The position numbers were made by a program, and so were the translations under genes. DNA of 64,000 bases from Rachycentron canadum. Lineage: Eukaryota > Chordata > Actinopteri > Carangiformes > Rachycentridae. This document shows positions 49,201-61,876 of this stretch, piece after piece. The DNA lies in the NCBI GenBank assembly GCA_038496675.1, contig CM076652.1, positions 10,270,518-10,334,517 of the forward strand, in the 5' to 3' direction. The first letter of the stretch is position 1. Each line of letters opens with the position of its first letter. The notes under the pieces were generated by a model. That model worked only from the letters and a program-made list of their open reading frames with translations, did not search any database and was not told the origin of the DNA.

Positions 49201-51561
49201 TTTGCTGTAGTGAAACTGCTATGAATGTGAATATCTATGAGAAATAAATGCAATAACAATGCAACCTCAACATAAAGTCCTTTGTGTCCTTTACTGCTTT
49301 TCTCGTTTCTTAGAAGCTAAATGACACTACAGTCAAAATGTCAGCCGATATTTATAACTGTTTGGTGTTTTGAGTTTCTATATAAGCTGTTGGCCCTCAG
49401 CAGTTAAAGTGCCATTAAGGCAGAAAGGGCTGGAGGACAACAGAGAGCTCTGTTCTAATAACTGCTGCACTCTTTTGTCTGGCTGAGGTGGAAAATGTGC
49501 TTTCAACAGCCTTTAGCCCTGTGGACACTCATTCAGACTTAAGCTCTCGCTCCTCCTTTTTCTGTCTTCCCCTTGCCTTTTCTAGTTGTCTTTTTGTATC
49601 TCCCATTCTTTTAAACATGCGCACACACATCACATCTCACAGTTTATTCCTGTAGGAATCACGCCAGTTCTCTCCCAGTGTGTTTCATTCACTCGCAGCC
49701 AGGAGTCTTGCAATCAAAGAACTTCAGTCTTCTATGAAAATGTCTGTAATGGCCTAAAACAGGCTTAGTGAAAAAAATAAAACACTTGAATCTCCAAATA
49801 AATGTAAATAAACACCAATAAACTCACTGCTGCACAATATTTCTATATTAAAGTTAAGTAATGGAAAGCACTTAAATAGGTTTTCTTGCCAAAGCTCTTC
49901 ATCTTAGTCATTCACATGCAATAAATCATCTGGGGATCTCATCTGAAATCCTTTAGTATTCAGTTCATTTTTGGTACAGAAGTATTTAGTTTGATGTTAG
50001 ATTGACTATTCTGGCCTTCACTACAAAATACTTCCATCTTATTGTGCCTCAGTGAAGAGGTGGAAGGTACCGGTGACATAGGTTTGGTGCCTGTTTGTGC
50101 CATAGACTATGGTTGGTGCTTAATTGATTTGAACCTGGCAACCCAACACTGCCGGTCCCTTGGTGGCTGCATTGAAATGGAGTTCATGGGAGCCAGAGCA
50201 GTGACGTCAAGATGGAGAGGGGTTGTCGCCCTTCTCAGTCTGTTTGGCAGCTCCTCAACAGACCACACTTACTCTCAAGAAGCAGCAGAGCATTCGGAGG
50301 CAAAGCCATACAGACGCTGTCAGATGGAAGCTGCACACAAAAGGTCCAGGCCATTTTTTGTTTACTTTCTACAGATTTGATTGGAAATGAGCAATCACAG
50401 TGGGATTCAAAGGTTCAAATAAAACCTGTATTTAAATCATATTGGGTGAACAGTGGTGGCCCTACATATAGTCTTCCAGGTTTAGGAAAACGCAGGACAC
50501 TAATCAACAACAACAATCAATCCGCCTGAGTAAGAAGTGGCTTATCAAGGGTAAATAAGTGTCTTGTGATGTCTATGGGCTGCAAAGTGTCATTGAAAGG
50601 ATTTGAAACCAAATATTAAAGATGTTTTTCATTTGTTTGAACTTATCCAATTATTTTCTGTGACCTAAAATTGGGAGAAAATTGAGAAAAAAAAAAAAAA
50701 AAAGGATTTCAGCATCTACACAGCTCCTCTCATGTGGATAATAATACCCTTAAAGCTGAGAGTCAGCACCTCATTGTTCCATTTCAAATCCAATAATATG
50801 TTGGTTTACAGAGCAAACAGAAAAATGTGACAGTAACACTTTGACTACATTCTCTCTATTACCTAGAAATAATTTGTTTTTGTTAGATACATTTGTTTTG
50901 TTTATCATCCACAGTGACAAACAAAACTGAGCAAATGGAAGAGGATGTCATCTGAGAAAGGCTGATCCTGCGATATCATGGTATACAGAGTCACAATGTA
51001 AACCACAAGAACATCCCAAAGAGAAGTGATATTTAGTTTCTGACCACTTGCATAACTGTAATCCAACCACAGACTATGCACTGTGGAGACAAATTAACTA
51101 TCCACTCAACGTGACTGACATGGCATGTGACCCTGGACAGCAACTTTTGTGAAACAAGTGTAGTTGGGAGGGAGTGGAGAAAAAGATTTAAGTCAAATTC
51201 CTTCACAGAGAAAGGCATCTGTGAGTTAGAGGGACAATCCCGCTGGCTGAGCAAGCTATCTAATGAGCAATCCTCCTCCCACCCAAACACACCAAACCTC
51301 TCTCTGCTCCTGGAGCACAAGGCCTACACAAGGATGGGAGCAAGTCTGACCTCTAGTGGTCACTTGATGCTTTACCAGAGGCAGAGGAAATTAAATTGAA
51401 AACTAAAAAAAATTGCCATGAGTTTAACAAACAAAAAAAAAACAACAAACAATCAAAATCTGGAATTGATTGAAAATTATTATAAGTGGCAACACACACG
51501 CAGCAGAGGGTCAGTGGCCAATCAATGTGCAGACGTACTGGCAACACTTCAAGCAAACTTC

Positions 51562-54500
51562 TCACAAAATAAGCTTCTCTTTGTTTGCCTGGTGGGTCAG
51601 GCTCTCCAGCAGACCCTTGTCATCTTTATCTGGAAGACATGATGACATGCACAGAGAAAATGTTTGTTCAGCTAAAGCATGATACACTTTTGTTTTGTAT
51701 TGATCCATTGTCCCTCCCCCTCCCTCCTTACCAAAGATCACCAGTTTGCAGGAGCACTTGGCCACCCCCAGAGGGTTCTCCAGGACAAGTGTGTATTTAC
51801 CACCATCTTTGGCTCCGCAGGTGGGGATGACCAGGGTGCACACACCGTTGGCTGTGCTGTGCCAGAACCGAGGAGAGTCAGAGATCTTTGATTCTCCTTT
51901 ATACCAGCAGGCCTGCGCAGGAGAATTAACATTATTATTACTTTTTGGGGATCAGGTGTGGAAACAAAGGCAAAGAAAGAAAGTTCACACAAATGTGTCC
52001 AGTATTAATGCTCAGATGTGTCTGTCAGACCTGTGGTGTTGGCATGCCCTGATAGGCACAGCTCATGGTGCAGTCATGCCCTCTGCGAACAGCATGGTCC
52101 TTCAGTGGCAGCAGGAAAGAAGGCTTCACCTGACGTGGTGGTGTGGCATATTCTTTCAACCGCAGACTGCTGATGCACTCTAATTGAAAATATAAATACA
52201 GACAAAAGTACTTATTTTTCATGGATACAAATTATATCACGTGAAAATCAAGTGTCTGCCTACACACCTTTCTCCTTGGCGATGACAAGAGGCTCCTTTG
52301 AGTCCAAGGGATCGCTGTCCCCAATAGAGTTTTGTGCAATGACCCTGAAGTAGTACTTCCTCCCAGGAAACAGTCCAGTGACAGTGTACTTGCTGCTGAA
52401 GACACGCTCGGCCACAGTGAACCAGGAGGCAGTGCTGGTGTCACGTTTAAGGATAATGTAATGGGCTCCTTCATCATCGTCAGATAGGTCTGGAGAGTGA
52501 TCCCACTTCAGGGTCACTGTTCCCGGGACCTCTTCTTCCATGTGGAGGTTCTTTGGCGGTCGAGGAAAGTCTAATGAAAGGAGTTGAGTACAGAAAGAGG
52601 ATGGAGGGGGGGGAAAAAAAAAAACAAAAAAAAACATAAGAATCTGAAAGTTTCTGCAAGGCCAGAGTAGCTACAGAAACATGTACCTGCTGTTTGGCAC
52701 AGCACAGTAAATAAGCATGAAAGAAAGCACAAGATGAAGGAATAAAGGCTTGATCATTTATTCTTCTATCACTTACCTGTAACTCGCACATTAATATCAT
52801 AGTGAGCCTCCCCATAGTCGTTCTTCAGGTGGACACGATAGATACCAGAGTCAGATCGCTGAGAGGAGGAAATGAGGAACTGGGAGTTATTCTTGCTTGT
52901 GGTGATGACTTCCCTTCGTGTGGTGAGCATGCCATCCCTGAACCAGGTAACTACTGGGGGAGGTGAAGCCTGTGAGGGAGAGGTTAAGAGTTTGTTTGGT
53001 AAGACTTATGTGTGTTGGATGCTCGTGGCTCTATTACTACTAAATTCTGTGTAGCTGATCAGAGTCTCACAGTGAAGCTGAGGTGAAGGCAAAGTGACAT
53101 TCCAGCTCGAACTACCATCTGGTTCTTCAGCTTTCCCTGCAGATCAAACCTGGGTGCCACTGGATAGGAATAAATAAAAAAGTATAAAAAAAGTAAAAAA
53201 AAAGAAATAAGAGAAAAGTAGACTAGATGAGAATGTAGTTATGTTACCAGGTGGAGGCATGGCCAATACACCCTCACACAGCTCAATGGCCTCTCCCACC
53301 CCTCCTTCATTGACAGCCCGGATACGGAAGTGGTACTTCATCCGCTCCTGAAGTCCACCCATGGTAAAACCAGTACCAGCAATGGGGATCTTAGAAGCTT
53401 TCAACCACTCTTTAGCATCGTCCGAGCGCACCTCTAGGATGTAGCCAGAGGGTTCATCTCCCTGCTCTGGAGGTGTCCACCTCAGAGAAATGGAGGAGTT
53501 TGTGGAGTCAGACACACACAGGTTCCTCACCAGGCCAGGAGCACCTACATGGGGAAAGACAGACTTCTTAAATTGCATTGGATAGTTCAAATAATGTGGA
53601 TACAGAAAGGAAAGAGGGGAAAGAAACTCACGAATTGGATCTTTGGCCAGTACTGCATTAGAAATGGTGCTAGGACTGCCCGCTCCAGCTCTGTTTACAC
53701 TGGTGACTCTGAATTCATACTCCACATCATCAACCAGCCCATCCACAATGAATTTTGAATCTGAAAATATTAGATGCATATGGGTATATGCTAGATACGT
53801 ACAGAGGAGCATCTATTGTCAATACCCAAATGAAAACCAAACAGGTTTAACATATAGGGTCATGATTTGATTGAATATATTTTCATCCTTATGCAGGATT
53901 TCCACACAGCCAATAAAAGCAAAAATTGTTTTAGTAAAAGATGGAAATGTATGTCACATCTATGACAGCTACATGTTAATGAAACACGATAGCTCAATAT
54001 ACTGAGTCTGACCTGTGAGCAGCTCCTTATTGACCTGCAACCACATGTTGCTGCCTTTCTTCCTCCTCTCCAGAAGGTAGCCCAGAACTGGGGCCCCTCC
54101 ATCATGGGCTGGAGGCATCCAACTCACTGTCATTGTGTGCTTAGTTATGTTAGAGACTTGGGGCTGGGATGTTTGGCCTGGGGGCTCTGAAACAGTGGAT
54201 TTAAAACAGGTTAAGTCTTTTGCAAGAAATGAAGAACAGAAGGTGAGTTTGACAATGAAATGATCAATTTAATGGTTGATGATTACAAGGAGGTGAACAA
54301 TGCTGAAAACAGAGGTGGTGATTATTCAAGTGTCACCTCTGAACTCCTTCTCTCTAACTCTCTTTTGATGGCATGATGAGGATTTATGGTTTAAATTAGC
54401 CCTCACCTATGGGCTCTCCAGCGCACACCTCTTCTGTCTCAAGAGGTTCACTCATTCCCTCTGCGTTGACAGCTCGGATGCGATACTGGTATGCCTGGCC

Positions 54501-57500
54501 CTCTTCCACTTTGTCATCACTAAAGGCGGTGGCACTGCTGTCCACCTCACCGGCCCTGGTCCAGGACTTCTTTCCCGCCACGCGCCGCTCGATCACAAAG
54601 CTAGTCACTTGCTTCCCCCCGTTGTCCCGAGGAGCCTTCCACTTCATCTTGATACACTTTCCTGATAGCTCAAGGAACTCTACTTTTCCCTGAGGAGGCT
54701 TTGGGTGGTCTAGAGGATATGGTAACAGTATTTCAAATCTGTGTTAAATAAAACCTACTTTAGTCTTTTTTCTAAATGTGTTGTCACCCACCAATTACGT
54801 TCAGATGCAGGTTGGCAACTGCAGTGCCACAGTCACTCTTCAGACGGAGCATAATCGCACCACTGTCCTCTCGCACACATCTAGGTAATGTGAGAAGAAC
54901 TATTTAGAAATGTTTATCCGTTTTCTCATTTGTTCGAGGTTAATCTGCTCACCCACCTGCTGAGCACCAGCGAGGTGCTGTCAATTGTCTTCTCCACCTT
55001 GGTCCTCTCATCCTCCATGACTTCCACACCATCTTTGTACCAGGTGACCTTGGGAAGTGGTTTGCCTTTGAAAGGGATCTTAATGGTGGCTGTCTGACCT
55101 GCCTTTACACTCACAGGCTGGGCCCCCAACAAGTCCAACACACAGGGATCAATCTCTGGAGGGTCTAGCAGACAAAGTTCATATTCACCAGGGTCAATTT
55201 CGGTAAAGTTTTCAATTTTAATTCATTTTTGGTTGCTCTGTGTGATGCTCTGACTCTGGCCACTCCTAATGTTAATATTAAAAAAAGATTCAAACAGGAA
55301 CACAAGCTAATTTCCAGCATAATAAAACTATTTTAAATGTTGAAATGGTGTTCAACAGTTACAGGAAGCTTCTTCCACTAAGAGTCTGTCCCACTTGTGA
55401 ATACATACTCAAATACTAAACACACAAACAGACACACTGACCTGCAATAGTGAACACAGCCTCACTCTCAGCCCCCTTGGCTCTGAAGGTGTACTTGCCC
55501 TCATGGGCATCCGACACACTGGAGAAGATGAGCTTGTGGACAGCTCCCTGTTTGACCACCTGAACCCCACTTTGCTCTGAAATCTGGCAAAACAACAGTG
55601 GCATTGTGTGTCAGCAAAAATGACGATCAAAACAGTGGTAATGAAGTTTTTTTTTTATGCCCTTAACTCAGTGTCCAAGACAATTAAAGGAGAAAAAAAA
55701 AAAAATAGTAGTGTAATGACAGAAGGGTGGAGCATTTGAGGAGACTTCACATGTTCATCCTTTTTAACACAATCTCTTACCTCCACTCCATCCTTCAGCC
55801 ACACTCCATCCACCTTCTCATCATCCAGAACAACACACAGCTCAGCAGGGGAGCCTGTAGGACACTGAGCATCTGACATACCACTCTTCACTGAGGCAAA
55901 ACGCTCTGGTAACACACAAAGAACAGAGCTCAATCACTTTATTCCTCAGTAATGTTTCAATTCTACAAGTTCGCTCACACTCGGAATAAGACAGACAGTC
56001 ATTACCATCCACCGTTAGATTGGCAGACGTGACATATTCATGTGCGTCATTGTCCTGAGTGCAGACGGCAGAGTACTCTCCCCCATCTGTCTGCTCACAG
56101 TCCTCGATGATAACCTCTGCCCTCTTCCCCTCACGAATGAAGATGTAGCGACGGCTCGCTGTGATGTCACATCCATCCTTCAGCCAACGAACGTGCACGT
56201 CCTTGGAGCTCATCTCACATTGCAGATGGGCATTCCCTCTCTCCTGCACGCGGAGGTTCTTCAGGTGGCTGGTGAACTTGATGGGAATCCCTGAATAAAG
56301 AGCAAACCAAAAATTGCAATTTCTGTACAATAAACATGAAAAATTAGCTTCATCACATCTAAACATAATGAGGAAATATGAACTGACTTTAATCGCGTCC
56401 ACAGTATTAGATTTGTTTTTCATTTTCTCTCCCTGAACATATAGACCTTCGTTATAATTTTATACTTAAGAGCAAGAAAGCTAGTTTACTCATGACTAAC
56501 TGTAATTACCACAACCTCAATGACTATGCTTCTGTTGCTGCAACCCCAGAGGACAGCCACATGTCCTCATGAAGATATTTACATGCCCCAGCCTGCACCT
56601 TGGGCAAGTAAGCATCTTGTTAGACAGAGCTGTAATAAATGAGCTTGTTGTGAGGAGGGATTTGGTTGGATTACTTTCAAGTCAGCACTAGGAGGGAGGA
56701 TTTATTATGCTACACATACGTCTTCATTTGGTAGGGGGAAGATGATGTTTTTTAGCATAGCTATGAAGGAACGAAGCCTCTAATCTCAGGGGAGGGAAGA
56801 GAGAAAAAAAAAAAAAAAAAAAAAAAAAAAGGCTGTAGCTGCTCATTGCCTTTGAGTGTGAAGGGGGAAGTATGTTTCTTTAGAAATGCTAGCTCCACTA
56901 AAACTGGAAGACAAACGCCTTGTGGGAAAAACAAAACAAAACAGAAAAGGCACGCATTTAAAAAAAAAAAAAAAAAAAAAAACTTTTTTTTAATGATAGT
57001 AAAACCCAATGCTTGTCCGTACTTTTGATGAAAAGTGGCACGGTGGCAGTGAGGTCCCCGATGCTGATATTGTAGTCTCCAGTGTCACTAACTTTCACAT
57101 CCTTAATCTTCAAGGTGTAGGTCAGACCATCCTCAGACAAGGACACATCAAACTTTTCATCTCTTTTTACTTCTTTTCCCTTTACCTGGAAAAAAAAAAA
57201 CAAAAACACAGACACTTGTGGGGAAACAATTTACATATTTCTCTTGAATCAGATTTTATGTCCTGCTGTTCATATCTCCCTGGAATATAAGTACATTTTA
57301 TTTGTTATTTTACTTTGCAGTAAGTTACTCACTGCAGATGCCAAAAACTCTTCAGAAACTTTCCTAGATAGCCATTTCTTAATATTGGCTCCAAGGTGGG
57401 ATATTATGCAATTCCATGCAAGAGTAATGAAGTGCTTCAATGTGTTTTCAAGTCAGATACAAACCTTCCAGATAAGCGGTGCATCTGTCTTCTTGGAGAG

Positions 57501-60500
57501 ATGGACCTCAAACACGGCCGTCTGGCGTTCAGTCACTTTTTTTGGCTTAAAGTCAGACAGGAACTTCAGAGGTTCATCTGAAAGAGAGAAAAAGACTGTT
57601 GTTATATGTCTTTGATTATATAGACAGAATCATGTATCACTGAAAATGATTCAGTGTGAAATAACAGCTTAGAAATATATCACGAATGCTCATCATTTTG
57701 TCTGTTTGTACCCTGTAGATGAAATGAGATGACAAACACGATGGGGATCTGACACTGAATGAAAGGAATTACAGTCAGGCAGATATGCAGGTTATTATTC
57801 TCATATAAAACTTGTCTCTTTCTGTTAAACAGTCTAAGTCCTCATCACCTTAATGGGAGAACACCACATGGCACAGGTGTCGGAAGATGCAACTGGAAAC
57901 GAGTGCATAAAAGCAGTGAAAGTGACAAAGCAGGAAAATCCTATCGAGGATGACATTGCCTCTCCAATTTATGAGCAGTGGGAAGGACTCGAGTCCCATT
58001 CTGTACTTGCCTATGACGTTAAGCCTGGCTGACAGTCTCTTGTCTCCAACCTGCAGAGTATAGGTTCCCATGTCACTGAGACTCACGCTAGAAATGCACA
58101 GCATGTGCTTGGTTCCCATCTGTTTCACTTCGTATTTCCCATGAGAGTACTGGATCCGCAACAGCTCTGCGCCCTGAATCGTAAATAAAACTTGCTGCGT
58201 GAAGGGAGAACTCACAAGTGGTTTATGTAATGGAAGAAGCCATATACATGCAAACTTTGACACATTCACACAACAGGCAGGCAGAGTTTACCAGAAACCA
58301 TTGCATCCTGGTGTTTGGATCCTTTAGTTCCAGGATGGTATCGAAGACAATGTTGGTGTCAGCCTTGGCAGTGATGTCCTCCAGGGGCTTCAGCACACGA
58401 ACCATCTGGTAAAATATCAAAATGCACAAACATTTATTTACAGATAAACCAAGCACAAAAATGACAATATGACACTGCAAAGCGTTTTCCCATCTTCACA
58501 TTAGATGACTTGTGTGCTGTCATGCACCATACCTTTTGTTCTATGGCTGTGTTGTGGGACATTTAACTGTTTTCCTTTTCTATTCTGTGCTATTTTAGGC
58601 CATTTTCATATCATATCCCAAACCTTTTCTTCCTTTTATGATCCTGTGGTATATGAACAAGCTCTCTGTATGACAGGCCCACCTCCACCTCTACTTTCTT
58701 CTTCATCTCCTTCAGCTTCTTAAGAATGCCTCTGAAGTCTGTGAAACCGTACTCGGCACAGATCCTCTCGTAGTCCTTCTTGTCAGCTCCAGCCAGGATC
58801 TTTAACATCTCCTCCTCTGTAGGTGTAGGTTTCTTTTCCTCTTTTTTCTCCACACTGCTGCACAAGGAAAAACATCTCAAGCTGAAAAGAGGTGTGCATG
58901 AGTGTTTACATGCACATATAAAAGTGTGTGACAAGCCTGTGTGTATGTATGTATGCATGTGTGTGATGACAGCTCAAAGGCATCTTCGTCTGCCCCTGCG
59001 GCAACACTGGTGCACGGTGGAGCTGTTTAAATCTCGTCCTGTAGATATTTCTGGATGCATGCAAAAAAAAAAAGAAAAAAAAAGGAAAAAAAAAAAAGGG
59101 TCTGGCGAGGATTAAAGAAAGCTCCATCACACCTTGACAGGTTTTAGGAGTTTTATGGTTAGTATTAGACAACAGTCTTGTGTTCTTACCGTTTCTTCAG
59201 CATCTTTTTGAAGTCCAATGCTGGATCTAGAAACAAAGACAGTGAAACTTTCACCTGAGGCACTGGGAAAAAAAACAGTCCATCAACTAAATAACTATCA
59301 GGAAAGAAAAAGATTCACACCACGTATTATATGAAAAGGCTAAACTCACTCTCTGTAACAATGAGAGATATGGAGTAAGTGGCTTCTCCGTTCTTGTTGG
59401 AAGCAATGCATTTGTAGACGTCAGCATCCTCCACGGCCAAGTTTTTGATCTGAAGTGGACAAAATGCATGACTGGTTGCATAAAAGGAAATAGAATAGCC
59501 TTCTTGATACTCGCTATGAGACTAGTAAAACCTGACATGCTGCCATTACATTGTCACTACTATGGTCACTTTAAAAAAAAAAAAAAAACACGCTGCAGTT
59601 CTTATTTGAAGCAAAGGGAGGCAGTGTCAAGCTAGGAATACACACAGTAAACATGTAGCATTGCAACTTAACAGTCATCCCTCACCAGTGAAACAGATGG
59701 CAAGGGGAGATGCATATGTCAGCACCCACAAGTTAATTGCTTTATAATAGCTATTTAAGCTTCACTTAAGCTCTCCGGCTGGTATAGAGAAAGCACTAAA
59801 TCCACTCCAGAGTGGTTATAGATAAAAGGATCAGAGTTCCCCCCCCCCCTTTCTACCTACTTTTCCTCATGATGCATGCCGTGTTGACTGAGCAGACAGC
59901 ACCAAGATGCCGGAGCCCCATGGCTTAGTGATAGCCTGCACAGAGCCGCTCTACACTGCAATGGTCACATTTACTTCTTGAGAGCTATGCATTTTTACAT
60001 AATGTGCCTTGGGAAATACATTTGGATCAAAAGAGACACTTGCTAGATACAAGTGTGCCAGCCACACACAAAAAATGTCATCTGCGGATACGTATATAGA
60101 TATGGACTTTTCATAACGATAAGACACTGTTAAGAAACAGCAATCAGTGCAGCAACCAGAGAGTCACAAAACAATGCAAACTCATAACACTGACTCAATT
60201 TCTAAATAGTAGAAATAATAAATATATATAATAAACTGAGGATAAGCCATTGTGCAGTTATATAAACCAACACAATGAAAGCAAAAAATATGGTTTGACC
60301 TTCTGATACATCTCAGAAAAATAATAACACAAATCTCATTTTAGTGCAAAATAATAAGCTGTCCATGAGATACTTTGATGGGTGAGCTATGTAGTTAAAT
60401 GCTCAAACCTTGAGTATATACTGATTGTTGATGTTGTCGTGGAAGGATTTAGTAGCATCAGACAGTGGGCACCCGCTGGCTCGTTCCCAGCTGACTCTGG

Positions 60501-61876
60501 GTTGGGGATTTCCCACCACTTTGGCCTTAAAAACAGCATTGTCACCTACAGGTGACAATGGAAACAGATCAGGTGAATGCACATTATTGGCTTTGGAGTA
60601 ATTAGCAGAATATCAAGTGTCTATTAAGAGACAGTTAGGGGTTTTAAAGGCACACTGGAGCCACGAGAATGAATGTTTAATGTATATCAGATCAACAGGC
60701 CTCTTCCTGTTTTCCTTCCTTCTGAGACCAGCCAACCATGGTCAGCACATGAATGCTAATGTTATAGCAGCTCTGCAGTGTTCTGCATTTTGTGACAGGC
60801 TGTCTTATACAAGCCTCTTAATCTATAATTCACAAGTACAGCCAGGGTGAATAGAGTTAGTTTATTTCTTTGTGCATCTTTGTCAGGACTTTCATCAAAG
60901 TGGATTTACAATACCTTCACCCAAAGAGGCAAATAGCTAAAATTCACACATCTCAGCAAACTTATACTTCCCACTGGAGTTTAGTTTCTATCATGAAGTT
61001 TCTGGGCAAACTATGGACAGGGATCTAAAATTAGCTTGCATGAAGTTCTCCTTTAATCTCAAGGGCTCACAGTTGTTTGTAATGCAATGTGAGGAGAGAC
61101 ATTAGGAGACACAAAGGGGGGTTCTTTCTATTTTCAAGGTGCTGTAAGGAGGAAAGAAGCAGTTCACCTCACCCTCTTGGACAGTGATGGGGCGCAGCTT
61201 CTCCTCGAAATCTGGGACAGACTCTCCCTTGGGAATCTGAGGGGTTTTCTGTACCTGGCTGAAGGACTCCACCACAGCTGAGGCCTTGCGCTGAGCCCCA
61301 GAGTGCTCTGAGGGAGTATACAGGACATTCACATGATAAGAATATACAAATAGGCAGATTATACTAAACTTGCCTTACATGCAGTTTTGACATTGAGGTT
61401 ATTATTGCACTAAAGAACTGAATTATGTAGTTAATTAGCTTTATGCTCATGTGCATTCAGACCTGAGTTTAAAATAAAGCCTAAAAAAACGTGCCCTCCA
61501 TTTTAATTTGAGGTTTAAGCACAGAAAAAATACATTTTACACAATGGGACAAGCAGGAAATTACACTCAAAGCTACTATTGCAATTATGTTCATCACTTA
61601 TGTTACTTTACTCACTGTAATGATAACTAATCTTCCCATAATTACAAATGTTACATTACAAAGCATGGGGAGATGACAGATTTATGAATAATTCATACCT
61701 TCCATGGTCCTTGACAAGCCCTGGGACACTTTTCGCAGCTTGGAGCTGGTGGAGGAACTAAAGGTGGAAGAGCTGGAGAAGGAGGAGGTGGACATCTGCA
61801 TATTGGACATCTGCCTCATCTGCTGCTCAGTCTGCTCCATTCTGCCTCCAGTGGCCCGGAGGAGCTCTGCTGCCAT
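51562..61876 (-). CDS. igsf22: IGSF22, MyBP-C-like immunoglobulin/fibronectin III protein
   Basis: Exons: 61699-61876, 61173-61307, 60409-60545, 59350-59449, 59190-59226, 58683-58857, 58292-58405, 58011-58173, 57465-57577, 57023-57185, 56006-56290, 55781-55905, 55442-55583, 54957-55164, 54792-54880, 54407-54709, 54013-54186, 53632-53760, 53248-53544, 53071-53159, 52777-52969, 52268-52570, 52031-52179, 51732-51912, 51562-51629. All phases agree; 4050 bp give 1349 aa (human about 1326). Layout: Ser-rich N-terminus (1-59), Ig (about 105-183), a helical motif like the MyBP-C M-domain (184-254, YGFTDFRGILKKLK), five Ig (255-721), three FN3 (722-1022), Ig (1023-1116), FN3 (1117-1217), Ig (1218-1327), short tail. 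This is the MyBP-C order with an extra Ig and an extra FN3. No signal peptide or membrane segment is seen, so it is probably a cytoplasmic, sarcomere-type scaffold. One intron is GC-AG. The start is the first Met of exon 1; a 5' UTR exon further right is possible. Confidence 0.94.
58009..58011 (-). other. igsf22: Non-canonical GC splice donor in igsf22
   Basis: The exon 58011-58173 must end in phase 1 to join 57465-57577 (V-I-D-E-P-L). The only donor that fits is AG|GCAAGT, a GC donor with otherwise perfect U1 complementarity. The nearby GT gives the wrong phase. Confidence 0.8.
58683..59226 (-). other. igsf22: igsf22 exons encoding a MyBP-C M-domain-like helical motif
   Basis: Exons 59190-59226 and 58683-58857 encode residues about 184-254: NPALDFKKMLKK, then EEEMLKILAGADKKDYERI, then YGFTDFRGILKKLKEMKKK. 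In myosin-binding protein C the C1-C2 linker contains a three-helix bundle with the same arrangement (EIL...YERI/YEKI...YGVTDLRGMLKRLK), and here too it sits between the first two Ig domains. The long phosphorylatable serine segment of cardiac MyBP-C is not present. The acceptor of 58683-58857 is NAGNAG (exon starting 58857 or 58854). Confidence 0.75.

Larger units (their letters stand above)
44714..51561. other. tmem86a 3' UTR and tail-to-tail intergenic region
   Basis: Between the tmem86a stop and the igsf22 stop no coding exon is supported. A strong AATAAA at 49243-49248, followed by TG-rich sequence, is a candidate tmem86a poly(A) site, which would give a 4.5 kb 3' UTR; clustered AATAAA words near 49780-49825 are alternatives. 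Microsatellites lie at 45110-45218, 45980-46057 and 46236-46269, and three copies of a TTACCATGRAGAC-type motif at 44834, 44910 and 44995. A CTCF-like motif lies at 51346-51359. Confidence 0.5.

Noticed and set aside
50042..50529. Two overlapping plus-strand ORFs of 105-112 aa
   Set aside because: No recognisable family, no splice context, and they lie in a tail-to-tail intergenic region, so chance ORFs are more likely.
58174..58205. Extended version of the igsf22 exon starting after GCAG near 58200
   Set aside because: That acceptor would insert QVLFTIQ before GAELLRIQY. The acceptor at 58174-58176 fits both phase and the Ig-domain alignment.
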